Assembly (NCBI GenBank): GCA_963575745.1 | Contig: CAUYUJ010019358.1 | Location: forward strand, 7,501-71,500 | Reading direction: 5' to 3' | Source: Prorocentrum cordatum | Lineage: Eukaryota; Sar; Dinophyceae; Prorocentrales; Prorocentraceae | DNA: 64,000 bases | Shown: in pieces, positions 31,898 to 42,647 of the stretch | How positions within the stretch are numbered: the stretch's first letter is position 1 | How the letters are laid out: each line of letters begins with the position of its first letter | The notes under the pieces: generated by a model | Database searches by the model: none | What the model was told of the DNA's origin: nothing | The model's input: only the letters and a program-made list of their open reading frames with translations | Made by a program: the position numbers and the translations under genes

Positions 31898-33197
31898 TCA
31901 GCCGCGCACCTGGCCCCAAAAGCGGGCGGCCACGTTGTAGGCCGCGGTGGCCGCCACCTTGTCTGTCTTCTTGAAGAGCGCGTAGCCGCGCGTGGTGAAA
32001 GCCCCGCGCGAGATCCGCCTGGCCACCTCTCGCTTCAAGGAGCTCTTGGAGAAGTCCTTCGGGAGGCGCCGCAAGAGCTCCGCCGCGGTCCCGGAGACCT
32101 TGGCCTTCTTGCTGCCCGCGGCACTCGGCGCCGCCGAGGGCCTCTTGCAGGCGGGCGCCGCGGAGGGCCTTTTGCGGGGTGGAACCGCCGCGGCGGGCTT
32201 GCCACCCAGGAAGGGGGCCTCCTCGTCGTCGGAGGCCTCATCCTCGTCGGAGTCGTCCCCTTTCTTCTTCCTCTTGCCCTTCGCATTCTCCAACACTTTC
32301 TTGCCGGCCGCGACGATCGCCGCAATGCCTGCTGGAGCGGGCGCGGCTGCGTCTGCAGGCGGCCCGTCGCCCCCCCCCACCTCGACCGCCACCTTCCCGC
32401 AGGCACGCTGGTCCTCGATCGCGAGGCACGCCGCGACTGCAGGGCCCTTCGAGGCGTAGCGCCTCTTGCCAGATGGAGACCCGCAGTCGTCCTTCAACCT
32501 GCGCCGCAGCAACTCCGCGAGGTCGTCGCGTCGCTCCTTCCGATTGGCAACCTTGGCCGACGAGCTCTCCGCGGCCCGCCGCCCCCCCCCCGATTGCCAA
32601 GTTGGTGGGCCTCGCAGGCATCAAATCTTTCCGCGTCATCTGCTTGATCTTCATTGGCTCAATCCTCGTCTTGACGGGGCCATCGCCGTCGGCGCACGCA
32701 CTCGGGCACTGCCTCATGAAGTCCTTGGGGTCCAAGGGGCAGCTCAGCAACGCCATCTGGCCAGGGGTGACCGGCCTCTTGGCGGACATCTTCACTTTGA
32801 ATTCGTGGAGCTGGTCGTGCGCCTCATCGGGCTGGAGCGAGCGGCCGTGACAATGAGACAAGATGGCCAACACGTCTTTGACCGTAGGGTCCGACGGGTG
32901 ACGCACCCCGACCTGCATGAGGAAGTCGGCCATCGTCTCCTTCTTCATGTCCCAGGAGTTGTCCTTATCCATAATGGTCCCCCAAAGCCCCTCTGTTAAG
33001 TAATGGCACAGGTGCAAGTGAGTCTGAGTCTGCGAGGTCCCCGAACTGCCGGCGCGCCCGCCTTTCATGTGCAAAGAGATGGCCGACGCCATTGCACCCC
33101 GCTGCTCGTCCTTGAAGATATGCGTGGGTTCAGCCAACGCCGCCAACGCAGCAGTGCTGTCGTCGATGTCCTGGGGGAGGCTCTTCGCGGCCTCCAA
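31898..33197 (-). pseudogene. Dinoflagellate-type gene of unknown function, one frameshift
   Basis: The first frame (33197 to about 32590) encodes SLPQDIDDSTAALAALAEPT, then a SLHMKGGRAG segment and a TQTHLHLCHYLTEGLWGTIM region. The second frame (32580-31898) continues with basic Lys/Arg/Asp-rich low complexity (KGKRKKKGDDSDEDE) and ends SSLKREVARRISRGAFTTRG followed by a short helix and the stop. I recognise both ends as belonging to a protein family common in dinoflagellate genomes, function unknown to me. The frame change falls on a run of nine G at about 32583-32591, so it may be an assembly error rather than a real break. The 5' end is uncertain, since the frame stays open into a GAC repeat near 33.3 kb. 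Confidence 0.6.
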
Positions 33198-33296
33198 GAA
33201 ATGCGATGCGCGAGACTGGCGGGATCCCTGCTGGGGGTCGGCAGAAGACGGGGGGTGCGTGGGTGGCGTTATACCGACAATCGTAAGATCGCGTAT

Positions 33297-33375
33297 ATCG
33301 TCGTCGTCGTCGTCGTCGTCATGTCATCGTTGCATTATCCCTCCCCCGCTCCCTCTCTCTGTCTCTGCCTCTCGC

Positions 33376-33467
<92 letters not shown>

Positions 33468-33495
33468 GCTCTTTCTCTCTATCTCTCTTTCTTTT
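33297..33495. repeat. (GTC)n then (CT)n microsatellites
   Basis: GTC run at about 33298-33322 and CTCTCT from about 33352 to 33495, directly before satellite flank A. Confidence 0.95.
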
Positions 33496-33496
33496 T

Positions 33497-33612
33497 CCCA
33501 ACCATCCTGTGGTGTTGGGTCCTCGTTTTGAAGAGACAGCGCCCCGCGTCCACTCCTCCCGCTGCCCCTCCCCCTCCTCCTTCTCCTTGCCTCTGCTCTC
33601 GGCACACCTCTC
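33497..33612 (+). repeat. Satellite flank A, copy 2
   Basis: Same sequence as 30072-30186 with a handful of changes, followed directly by the satellite. Confidence 0.85.
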
Positions 33613-34671
33613 ACGCGTTTCGTAGCCCCATAGGGAGCTCCACCGAAGGCCCCAGTGGGGGTGTTCGCATGCGGTTCCCCCCCACCCAGGGCAGCGTTTC
33701 GTGGCCCCATAGGGAGCTCCCCGAAGGCCCCAGTGGGGGTGTCCACATGCGGTTCCCCCACCCAGGGCAGCGTTTCGTAGCCCCATAGGGGAGCTCCACC
33801 GAAGGCCCCAGTGGGGGTGTCCACATGCGGTTCCCCCACCCAGGGCAGCGTTTCGTGGCCCCATAGGGAGCTCCACCGAAGGCCCCAGTGGGGGTGTCCA
33901 CATGCGGTTCCCCCACCCAGGGCAGCGTTTCGTGGCCCCATAGGGAGCTCCACCGAAGGCCCCAGTGGGGGTGTCGCATGCGGTTCCCCCACCCAGGGCA
34001 GCGTTTCGTGCCCCATAGGGAGCTCCACCGAAGGCCCCAGTGGGGGTGTTCGCATGCGGTTCCCCCACCCAGGGCAGCGTTTCGTGGCCCCATAGGGAGC
34101 TCCACCGAAGGCCCCAGTGGGGGTGTTCGCATGCGGTTCCCCCACCCAGGGCAGCGTTTCGTAGCCCCATAGGGAGCTCCACCGAAGGCCCCAGTGGGGG
34201 TGTTCGCATGCGGTTCCCCCACCCAGGGCAGCGTTTCGTGGCCCCATAGGGAGCTCCACCGAAGGCCCCAGTGGGGGTGTCCACATGCGGTTCCCCCACC
34301 CAGGGCAGCGTTTCGTAGCCCCATAGGGAGCTCCACCGAAGGCCCCAGTGGGGGTGTCCACATGCGGTTCCCCCACCCAGGGCAGCGTTTCGTGGCCCCA
34401 TAGGGAGCTCCACCGAAGGCCCCAGTGGGGCTGCCGCATGCGGTCCCCCCCCACACAGGGCAGCGTTTCGTAGCCCCATAGGGAGCTCCACCGAAGGCCC
34501 CAGTTGGGGTGCCCGCGTGCGGTTCCCCCACCCAGGGCAGCGTTTCGTGGCCCCATAGGGAGCTCCACCGAAGGCCCCAGTGGGGGTGCCCGCATGCGGT
34601 TCCCCCACCCAGGGCAGCGTTTCGTAGCCCCATAGGGAGCTCCACCGAAGGCCCCAGTGGGGGTATTCGCA
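33613..34671 (-). repeat. 77-bp satellite array, ~14 copies
   Basis: Same family and orientation as 30187-31744 with more length variation (units losing or gaining 1-2 bases near 33680, 33720, 33790, 34010 and 34440). Minus frames are open here too, up to 553 codons including flank sequence. Confidence 0.95.
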
Positions 34672-34763
34672 TGCGTCTCCCCTACCCAGAGGTAGCGCCA
34701 CCGAAAACGATATTCATATTTGCAATATTCACAACTGCATATGGTTGGGTCCTTCGCCAGGCT

Positions 34764-34797
<34 letters not shown>
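34672..34797 (+). repeat. Satellite flank B, copy 2, ending in (CT)n
   Basis: Matches 31745-31850 and then runs into a CTCTCT tract at about 34768-34797. Confidence 0.85.
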
Positions 34798-34799
<2 letters not shown>

Positions 34800-34801
<2 letters not shown>

Positions 34802-35071
34802 CCACACACATGGCTCTGTAGCTCCCCGCTGCGCTCTTCCACCTCGCCCCGTTGACAATCCGATGTCCTCCAGGCCAGTCCACGCGTCGCCGAAGATCTG
34901 TTGCCCCCGACTGATGAAGTTCAGGGAGGCGTTGTACATATTCAGCATGGTTGCGTAGACTCGCCAATGTCCGGTCTTCGAGCACACGCGGCTATAGCTA
35001 TGACCAGCGGCGACGATCGCTCGACAATCGACGAGAGCAGCTGATGGACAACGACGATGCACATTGGACAT
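34800..35071 (-). CDS. Possible exon, unknown
   Basis: A minus frame with natural composition (VYATMLNMYNASLNFISRGQ, then a QQIFGDAWTGLEDIGL-type segment). No start, stop context or family recognised. It may be a remnant exon. Confidence 0.2.
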
Positions 35072-35079
35072 TCGATGGC

Positions 35080-35405
35080 GTCAAGGGCCCCATGCTTGCA
35101 CAACCAAAGGGCTCCGTCTTATGCAACTAGAGGGCACAGTGCGCGCGTCACTAAAGGGCGCCGCTTCTGCACAACTAAAGGGCGGATTTCTTGCACAACG
35201 GAAGGGCCCCGCTTGCCGAGCGAGCGGGTTGAGTCTGCACGTCACGGGGGCGGCAACGCCACCGAAGATCACACCTCGACGCCAACGTCAACGACTACCT
35301 CCCTCGTCCTCTCTCACCCTCCCCTCCTCATCCTCCTCCCCCCCCCCTCCTCCCCGTCCTCCCCCTCCTTCTCATCTTCCTCCTCCTCCTCGCCCTCCTC
35401 CTCGC
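35080..35405. repeat. Degenerate ~25-bp repeats, then CT-rich tract
   Basis: GCACAACTAAAGGGCG-like units recur about five times in 35085-35220. A CCT/CTC-rich tract covers about 35300-35405. No gene supported from here to 35858. Confidence 0.6.
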
Positions 35406-35858
35406 ATCGAATATCGTGTGTTGTGGTTCGCCATGTGGTATCGTATATGCATGTATATGCAATCGTTTCTCGTTTGTCGATGCTGCGTGGTGTAATGCGC
35501 GGCGTGTATCCGATAGCGGCGAGTCGCGCGACAATCAATCACGTCGGCAGCTGACGGTGTAACCGACAATTGAACATCGCATGTCACACAGTGGGCAACG
35601 CGAGGACAACGCGTGAGCTTGACAATCATCGGTCATCGATGCACCGCTGTTGTTGGACATACATGCACGTTCAAACGCTGATGGCGCAGGCGGGGCTGCG
35701 ACGTCGACAACCGACGGTGACGACAAAGACGTAGTGATTGGACGATGATGATGATGAGGGTGGTGTTGATGATGCTTCTCGCTGGTGCGTTTCAAGATAT
35801 AGAGAACACGCCCTTATATAAAGAGAGACACCTCGCCTCGAACAACCACTCAAAACAT

Positions 35859-36477
35859 TCATGCATCGGGGTCGCTTGCATTGGCATTGATGCTACGGGC
35901 AATCCAAGACGGAATGTGACCCACAAACGTTACTGCGACCACGGCCCCATGCGCCGCGCAGGCCAGACCGCCGAAGTCACCGAAGCCCGCCTTCGGTTGC
36001 CACATCAGCGCGTAGGCGGCGCGGAAGCCTGATGGCAAAGCTGGCGCGAGCCCCACGGCCAGATCGGCTCGACCATGCTCATCACCGAGCGTCCATGTGG
36101 CACCGCCCTGAACGTTCATCACCTCGAGCATCGTAGCAGAAGTCGGCGTACGTGAGCACGTAGTAGCCAAACTGCCACACACGATCGTTCATCTCGCGGC
36201 TGTCATACTCACCGTCGTCGCGGATGGCGCCGATGAGCTGCCACGCGGCGCCTGGCAGCGCGTGGGCGCGCAACGGGGGCCCCCGCCCCGACGACGACAT
36301 GAATTCGACGTCGCCTGGGCGCACGAAACCCTCCTCTCTGCACCATTGCATGGGCGACGTCGGGAGTTCAGGGGGCATGACGCCGTGGGTATCCTGGACT
36401 GCGCGGCGGAACGCATCGGCACTTGGAATGCTTGACATGAGGCACTCGTGATGATATCGGCGAGCCGAGCCAAACAA
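35859..36477 (-). pseudogene. Small protein-coding region, one frame change, unknown
   Basis: The first frame (36477 to about 36130) starts near MSSIPSADAFRRAVQDTHGV and reaches VWQFGYYVLTYADFCYDAR. The second frame continues to 35859 with GGATWTLGDEHGRADLAVGL and then moderately hydrophobic segments (YALMWQPKAGFGDFGGLACA; HGAVVAVTFVGHIPSWIA). Both halves look coding and their junction near 36130 needs a one-base shift. It lies just downstream of the transposase-like gene and could be its last exon or a separate gene. Confidence 0.4.
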
Positions 36478-36712
36478 ACAAAGCGTTGCTGATCCAGACA
36501 GCTACGAAAGCGATACGGATAGCGACAAGTGCGAACGTGACATAATACATGGGGCGCGTGCGTGAGTGTGATTGGCAACGATAAGGCAATACGATGACCG
36601 ACGTGATGATTGGATTGGGCAATGTGCGGTGCATTGAACGACGATCCATAACAGCACCGACATCCGCGACCACGAAGTGAAACAGCGCATGCATGAGACG
36701 AAGGCCCGAGAG

Positions 36713-38751
36713 TTAGAACATGATATCACCATCAGTGGACAGTTGCTTTGCAAGGACTCTGGCTGGAAGAATAACTCGGCGGATCGTGCCTTGCACGATG
36801 CACCACGTAACTGCATCGACGATGTCATCACAATCCACGATGATCCTTTCATCAATTGGTTCCCAACAATTATGACCCAGCCCGCTCTTGCGACACCTCG
36901 TCACGCGAGCGACAATGCCATCGCCACCTGGGGATTGCCAGAAATCATCGGCAACCACCACCTCGTCCGAGGACACATGCAACATGTCCCCGCGGGCGAC
37001 CTGTCCGCGCCGTAGCACGGCCAAGTTCGACGCGTGGAATGTGGCGCCCAGCACATCTTGCCCAGACCAGGGGCCGAGGTATTTTGTTTGGAACAAGCTT
37101 AAATCACCAGTGAAGGCAACCATCTGCCTGGAAAAAATATCTTTGATCACTGTATTGTCGATGTGTCGGAATACATATAACGCGCATCGCTTGGTGATCC
37201 TGTGCTTTCTCTCCGTCGCGAAGCACGACAGCAATTTGCCCACGTACCTCATGTTCTCAGGCAAGTGCGGGGCCTGGTGGAATTTCGGCTTCGCTGCAGC
37301 TGGATACAAGCGAGTGAGCATCTCGCCGTGCACCCTCAGCAAGCCATCTAACACGTCAACGTACTCCATCGCACTTGACGGTCCAATCTGCGAACATATA
37401 CCGACTATCATTGCCACCGCAACAAAACATCGCTTATGCTCCTGCAGTGGGCTTCCGCGAGGAACGACGTCCTGAAGAACGCACGCGAGGATTGGGATCA
37501 TGGTCAGCAAAATACCAGAGAATGATGATAGGCATGTGCACTTCGTCCCAAACCTGTTCTTGCTAAGCCACTTGCGATCGACCTTGCCATGTCGATTGGG
37601 CATGCGCCACTGCATCATGTAGTCCTGCATCACCTCGAGCTTGAAGTCGTGAGCGCGAACCGCCTGCCACATATAAGCGATCTCAACGTTGGCAATGCCA
37701 TTGCTCAAGGATGCGTGCATGGGATCTCTTAGTGCATGGTCGATTGGCTTATTCCTGCCTCAGGTACCGTTCTTCAATGATGCCCTCATCCACGACTTTG
37801 ACGTCAAGGCACTGCTGCAGCAAGCCTCGCTGATCGACGGGACTAGTTGCAATGAGGTCGCATGCCTCGTAGACCTCGTCGTTCGTGTACTCGTCAAGCA
37901 ACGCGCGGCCCCAGCCACGGATCGACACCGCGCCAGGGACGAGCGCTGCATCGGGTACGCGGTTGAACACGTTCTTGCATGTGATACACGGCTTAGTACC
38001 GCTTGCGCCTTTCGTGGCAGCAATTTGGTTATGAGCTTTTTTCGTCACATAGAAATCAACTAAACGTTGCTGTGACAATGGGTTCATGTCCGTCGCGCGT
38101 GGTGGGGCCGACGCCGCGCTTGAACGAGCGCCCTTCGAGAGGGAAGAACACGCGCATGATCCTGCGCATGAGGCCTGACACTTTGCCAGGCAATTTCTCC
38201 ACCAACGTTGATCGAATCGTGCCGAAAGTCGGCCATGCCATTGTTCGCTGGAGCAACCACTGCGGCCAATCCGCAAACGCCCAGTAGATCGCCTGTAGTG
38301 TTCGCGATTTCTCAGGGCGAAGTGGGTTGCCAGGGCGCACTTCGTCGATGTAAATGATGATGCGAAGTGGGCGGCCAGTGCAACAATCCGCCATGATCTT
38401 GGCAAAATGTGGCGACCTGCCGCACGCGTAATTCAGAAACGCCATTGGGTGTATATATTCCCAACGGCGAAGTTCTGGCAACCCCAAATCGAACTGCTGA
38501 ATGACGGCCCCGCACGGCGCCATTGCATGTCCGTGCTGGGCGACTGACTCGCGCAACTGCCGTCTGACGGCTGATGGGCTATCATGCAGGACGCCCTCCT
38601 GCAGCACACCTGCCTCTTGTAGCGCGCTCAGCGCCTTCACCGCCCCAGCTTTCGTGTCGCACTGCGCTAGCTTCTCGTGTAACTCACCACGTTGTCGCTT
38701 CGCGATGCCGCCGCTCACCGAGCTGCTGGCCCCGCGTTTGCGAGATGTCAT
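36713..38751 (-). pseudogene. Transposase-like protein of a dinoflagellate family, broken
   Basis: ATG at 38751 (MTSRKRGASSSVSGG). The first part has LRIIIYIDEVRPGNPLRPEK and a QAIYWAFADWPQWLL segment. The middle has KGASGTKPCITCKNV, a CxxC-containing block. The last part (37720-36713) has DPMHASLSNGIANVEIAY and KPKFHQAPHLPENMRYVGKL followed by CFATERKHRITKR. The late block resembles the HLP...ER region of CACTA-type TNP2 proteins, but assignment to a superfamily is a guess. Breaks: a TGA where relatives have glycine (near 38067), one extra A in an A-run just after it, and a frame change near 37740. Confidence 0.55.
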
Positions 38752-39777
38752 CGATGCACATGCGGGCGTGCATGGTCGACAATGAGCCCAAATGAAACTA
38801 CGTGAGCGAGAGTGTGGCGTGAACCTGTCATGACGTTGTGCGCGATAATCGATTGTCGCATCGATAGCGGGCACGCCGACGACGACGACGACAGTCGGCA
38901 GATAGTCGAAGCCGACGACGATGGGGCCCAGGAGACCCCCAAGCTGGCACCAGTTTGTAGCCGTCGACGTCGCCGTCGTCGCCGTCGCCGACGTCGTCGA
39001 CGCCGTCACCGCCATGCGTCTCGTCATGGTTGCCGTCGTCGTCGTATGCGTCGACACCTCGCCACTGTCACGCGCCCTTCCCCAATCAATCGTGCTCTCG
39101 CCCCTTCCCCAACATGCTCAAAACAGATAGCTGCACACTGCATTGGAGGAGGAGGAGGGGGTCAGGTTGCCTCCGCGCATCGCACGCGGACACATGCTGA
39201 GCGCGCTGCAGCAGGCTCTCGAGAAGGCGTGAGAAGTGGTCCGCAAGCCCACTGCGCGCGCTGCACATCGCTTAACTGGTTTGTTCCTGGACTCGACCCC
39301 CCCAGGACCCCCTGGACGCGATGGGCCTCGAGGCCCCAAGACCCATGGGACCCCCCGGGACTCGGAATGGGCCTCTGCACTTACGGGGCCAGCTGGCCCC
39401 CTAGAATTCCTACAGGCCCAGGGCGCGATGCCCTCTGGACCTCTGGGCGCACGCGGGCGCCCGCGCGCCGAGCTGCGCGCCAGATGCGCGCGAGCCGCGC
39501 GCGAGTGCGGGGCCGCTCGCACCGAGCGGCGCGCGAGCCGCTCACGCCGAGCAGCGAGTCGCTCAAATCGTCGGATCATACTGGATGCTGGCCCTGATAC
39601 GAACGGCTCGCGATACTTGGGTATGCCACTCGCACTGGGCTGTGGGCGTGCGATCTGCGAACGACACGGATACGTCCGACGTGCGCGGGCCCCGAAGTTG
39701 GCCCAACCGATCGCGACCGAATCGGCCGAACGGTCGACGATCATTCGAACTGGACCGACGTCGCGATGCTGATCATC

Positions 39778-39814
39778 GCGTTGGGGCGTTGCCCACTGGG
39801 CAACGCCCCAACGC
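39778..39814. other. Perfect 17-bp hairpin with 3-base loop
   Basis: GCGTTGGGGCGTTGCCC, loop ACT, then its exact reverse complement. It lies in DNA with no supported gene, just beyond the 3' end of the minus-strand gene ending at about 39829. Confidence 0.9.
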
Positions 39815-39828
39815 CTCATCATCCAACC

Positions 39829-40190
39829 CTAGACCAATCGCACGAGCTCGATCATCGATCTGATGCGCGCCCACAGCCCAATGCGACGTGAACAACTCAA
39901 GGTGCACACGTGTCCGCCCGTCGACCTGCGGCGCGCATTGCGCGCGCAGCTGTGCACGAAGGCGCTCGCGTTGCGCACCTCGGTGCCGTCGGCCTGCTGC
40001 TTCAGCACCTTGGAGATGACCTGGTTGGCCTCTCGCTTGCCCTCATCGCCGAGCTGCGCCAGCAGGAGCAGATCCATGCGCGACGTGCCGTCGACGCCAG
40101 CGCGGCGCAGGACCGCCGACCAGGCGCGCGGGTCGAACTCGAAGGTCTCCCATGGCTCGAGCGGCACGTCCTTCGGGCGACCCTCATCAT
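39829..40190 (-). CDS. 3' exon of the minus-strand gene continuing from 41.5 kb (proposed)
   Basis: The frame reads VPLEPWETFEFDPRAWSAVL, then an LLLLAQLGDEGKREANQVIS segment, and later EVRNASAFVHSCARNARR, a motif I associate with a common dinoflagellate domain, function unknown. It is separated from the upstream exon by the poly-C/CCT tract. Linking it to the exons at 40.87-41.5 and 49.1-49.6 kb is inference from strand, order and composition. Confidence 0.45.
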
Positions 40191-40195
40191 GCCCC

Positions 40196-40236
40196 TCCTC
40201 CTCCTCATGATCGCCCTCCTCCTCCTCCTCCTCCTC

Positions 40237-40329
<93 letters not shown>

Positions 40330-40480
40330 TTCTCCTCATCCGCCTCCTCCTCATGCTCCCCCCCCTCCTCCTCCTCCTCCTCCTCCTCCTCCTCCTCCTC
40401 CTCCCCCCCTTCCTCAACCTCATCATCCACCTCCTCCTCCTCGTCATCATCGTCATCATCCTCCTCGCACACCATCATCC
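40196..40480. repeat. (CCT)n and poly-C tract
   Basis: CTC repeats from about 40196, then an almost pure C run of ~70 bases (40259-40330), then CTC and CCT again. Length is likely unreliable in the assembly. ORFs here (poly-P, L, S or E) are rejected. Confidence 0.95.
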
Positions 40481-40869
40481 CTCCCTTCATTCTATCACGC
40501 CTCATCCATCGTCCTGCCCCCTCCGTTTTCCTGGCCTGGCCTCCCCCCCTCACGACCTGGGGGGGGTTCTTGTTTTCTCGAAGGCCCAGTGCCACTGGGC
40601 CGCCATGATGCACCGCAAGTCGCCGCCCGCGAGCTCCCCCGCGCGCGCCTAGCACTGTCTGCTGGGGGAGCTCGCAGATTCAGACTTGCGAGGCTGTGCG
40701 CCAGTTGCGTGCGACGGCCCACGATGGCTCCAATCCAGACTAACTCCTTGCCTAACCCCATCCCCCACCCCCTCCCCTCCCCCACCCCGTGAGGTAGCGC
40801 CCTTTTCCCCTAGGTGGATGTATTGGCATTTGACGGTTAGTAGCCGCGCTTGCGGTGGTCCTGCCAGCG

Positions 40870-41529
40870 GCGCCGCCGCCGCCTCCGGCGCCGTCATGAA
40901 GGGCGAGGCCGTCGGCGGCACCACCTTCGGAACCGCGATCGGCGGCGGCGGCGCCGCGGGCACCGCGGGCGGCGGCGCGGTCTTCTGGGCCCGCAGCACC
41001 AGCACCACGGCCTGCAAGGCGCTCGTCGCGACGTCCGTCGGCGTGGCAGCCGACGTGGCCGCGGCAGCCGCTGCGCCGCCCTTGAGGTAGGCTGGCGGCG
41101 CCGTGGCTGGCGGCGTCGGCCCAGTCTTGGCCACCGCCTCGGCCTTGGGCCTCTTCTTCGGCTGCACCTCCACGACCTCGTCGTCGTCGTCGGCCCTCCG
41201 CGGCGGCGTCGCGGGGCGACGCGCGCCCGTGGACGACGGCCTCGGAGCGCGCTGCATGTCGCCGAGGTCGGTGGCGCCTGCAGGCGGGGTGCCAGCCGGC
41301 AGCACCCAGTTGCCGTTCTCCGTCTCATGGTGCTTGTTGATGCCGGCCATCATCGACCACATCTCGTCGTAGTTCGGCTGGCTCTCGATCCTCTGCGACA
41401 CCACGTCGAACGCGTAGCCGCGATCGAGAGGTTCGGCGATCATGGCCCACGGCTTCGTGGCCCACTGCTTCGCCTGCGCGGTGACCCTATGGTGCTCGGA
41501 GGCCTTGAGGTTGAATAGTTGTTCTTGAA
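40870..41529 (-). CDS. Second exon of a minus-strand gene split by a 7.6-kb intron
   Basis: Starting after an AG at 41530-41531, the frame reads QEQLFNLKASEHHRVTAQAK, then KPWAMIAEPLDRGYAFDVVS and NYDEMWSMMAGINKHH. A Pro/Ala/Lys-rich region follows (VEVQPKKRPKAEAVAK). The first 15 bases of this exon are the start of the 415-bp repeat unit read in reverse (TTCAAGAACAACTA). The frame joins the exon at 49562-49106 if a GC 5' splice site at 49105-49104 is used. The exon end near 40.87 kb is approximate. Function unknown. Confidence 0.5.
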
Positions 41530-41609
41530 CTTTATTTTACACTACCCATCGTAGTCTGTTAGCCGCCCTTTCCCCCTCCGTCCCCCTCTGCCCCTCTGGG
41601 CTCAAGTCG
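41515..41609 (+). repeat. Left part of a 415-bp repeat unit
   Basis: TAGTTGTTCTTGAAC through GGGCTCAAGTCG, nearly identical to 48690-48780. The unit is cut here by the DIRS-like element and resumes after 48354. Confidence 0.9.
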
Positions 41610-41758
41610 GCACGGGCGAGGCCCGCAGGCGGGCCCCTCTGTGGTCGTGCCTGGGCACGGCCTCCCACCGCGGCGCCATTCCGCGGCCTGCTGCGCTCGC
41701 CGGCGCGCTGCTGGCGCTCCTGGGCCTCTCGGGCGACCTCCAGGAGGAGGCCCTGGCC

Positions 41759-42640
41759 GTGGGGAGCAGGCTCAGCCAGGACCAGGTCCTGGATTTCCTC
41801 GGCCTCCGCTTCGAGAGCGAGGGCGAGGACGACGACGAGGAGAACGTCGGGGAGGGCTCGGCCTCGATCGAGGAGGTCGACCTCGTCGACGCGGCGGAGG
41901 AGACGAAGATCGTTGGGAGCAGCCCACTCGTGATGGGGGGCTGGGCGCAGTGGAACAGGATCTACTACCTGCCAAAGGGGCAGAGTGCAGGGGTGGTCAT
42001 GCTGTTGGTCGAGCGGGTCGGCAAAGCCAGCGACCAGACGTGGACGTGCGTGGACCCCGCGCTCAGGGTTCAGATCATATGCTTGAAGGACAAGCAGTCG
42101 GTGCACAGCAAGCCGCCACGGGGCATCAGCCAGTGGACGGCCTTCCCAGGGCTGAATGACAAGACGCGGGACATGGTGCTCGCGGCCTCATCGAGGCTGA
42201 TCGCGCGGAAGGAGCTGGACGCCGAGAATGTTAAGGTCGCCAAGGCCGCCGAGAAGAAGAAGAGCTTCTGGAAGCTGGGCGGAAAGAAGAAGGGCTCGAA
42301 GAAGACGGGCCTGGTGAACTGGGTGTGGGCCATGGGGTCGAACCTGGTCTGCTACGGCTGGCTTCACCGCTCCTGGGGTGGGGTCGCGGGTGGGGCTTTC
42401 GCCGCCTGGCGTATCTGGAGGCATTTCCACCTGGGGCCCCTCTTCCACGGGGTGTTCGAGGCGGCGGCGGCGGCCAAGGAGACGGCGGAGGAGGTGTCCG
42501 ACTACTGGGGGCTCCTGCTGGAGGCCTGGGAGTCGGGGGAGTTGGAGGCCATGCTGATGGCGGGCGGGGGCGTGCTCTTCGGGGTTCTCCTGCTGAACTA
42601 CGTCTTCCGCCAGTGGCAGGGCCTCTCGGACTCCGACTGA
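41759..42640 (+). CDS. ORF1 of the DIRS-like element, membrane-associated, unknown
   Basis: 293 codons from ATG. The N-terminal third is acidic (ESEGEDDDEENVGEG), and a middle domain contains WAQWNRIYYLPKGQSAGVVM and a VHSKPPRGISQWTAFPGL segment. A Lys-rich stretch (KKKSFWKLGGKKKGSKK) follows, then hydrophobic segments (LVNWVWAMGSNLVCYGWL; LMAGGGVLFGVLLLNYVF). The basic patch followed by membrane-like segments is unusual for a retroelement. It ends 7 bases before ORF2, so the two are probably on one transcript. No family recognised. Confidence 0.65.
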   Translation: MGSRLSQDQVLDFLGLRFESEGEDDDEENVGEGSASIEEVDLVDAAEETKIVGSSPLVMGGWAQWNRIYYLPKGQSAGVVMLLVERVGKASDQTWTCVDPALRVQIICLKDKQSVHSKPPRGISQWTAFPGLNDKTRDMVLAASSRLIARKELDAENVKVAKAAEKKKSFWKLGGKKKGSKKTGLVNWVWAMGSNLVCYGWLHRSWGGVAGGAFAAWRIWRHFHLGPLFHGVFEAAAAAKETAEEVSDYWGLLLEAWESGELEAMLMAGGGVLFGVLLLNYVFRQWQGLSDSD

Positions 42641-42647
42641 GTCCGAC

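Noticed and set aside
33319-34985. 460-553-codon minus ORFs across the second satellite array
   Set aside because: Open only because the 77-bp unit lacks stops in this sense; the ER-rich end is the CT microsatellite.
39118-39822. 234-codon minus ORF
   Set aside because: Arg/Pro/Ala-rich with no domain, in GC-rich DNA with CGCGAGC repeats. The plus-strand frame is equally open.
40002-40655. ORFs across the poly-C/CCT tract
   Set aside because: Poly-P, L, S, G and E products in all frames. The tract is a simple repeat probably inside an intron.
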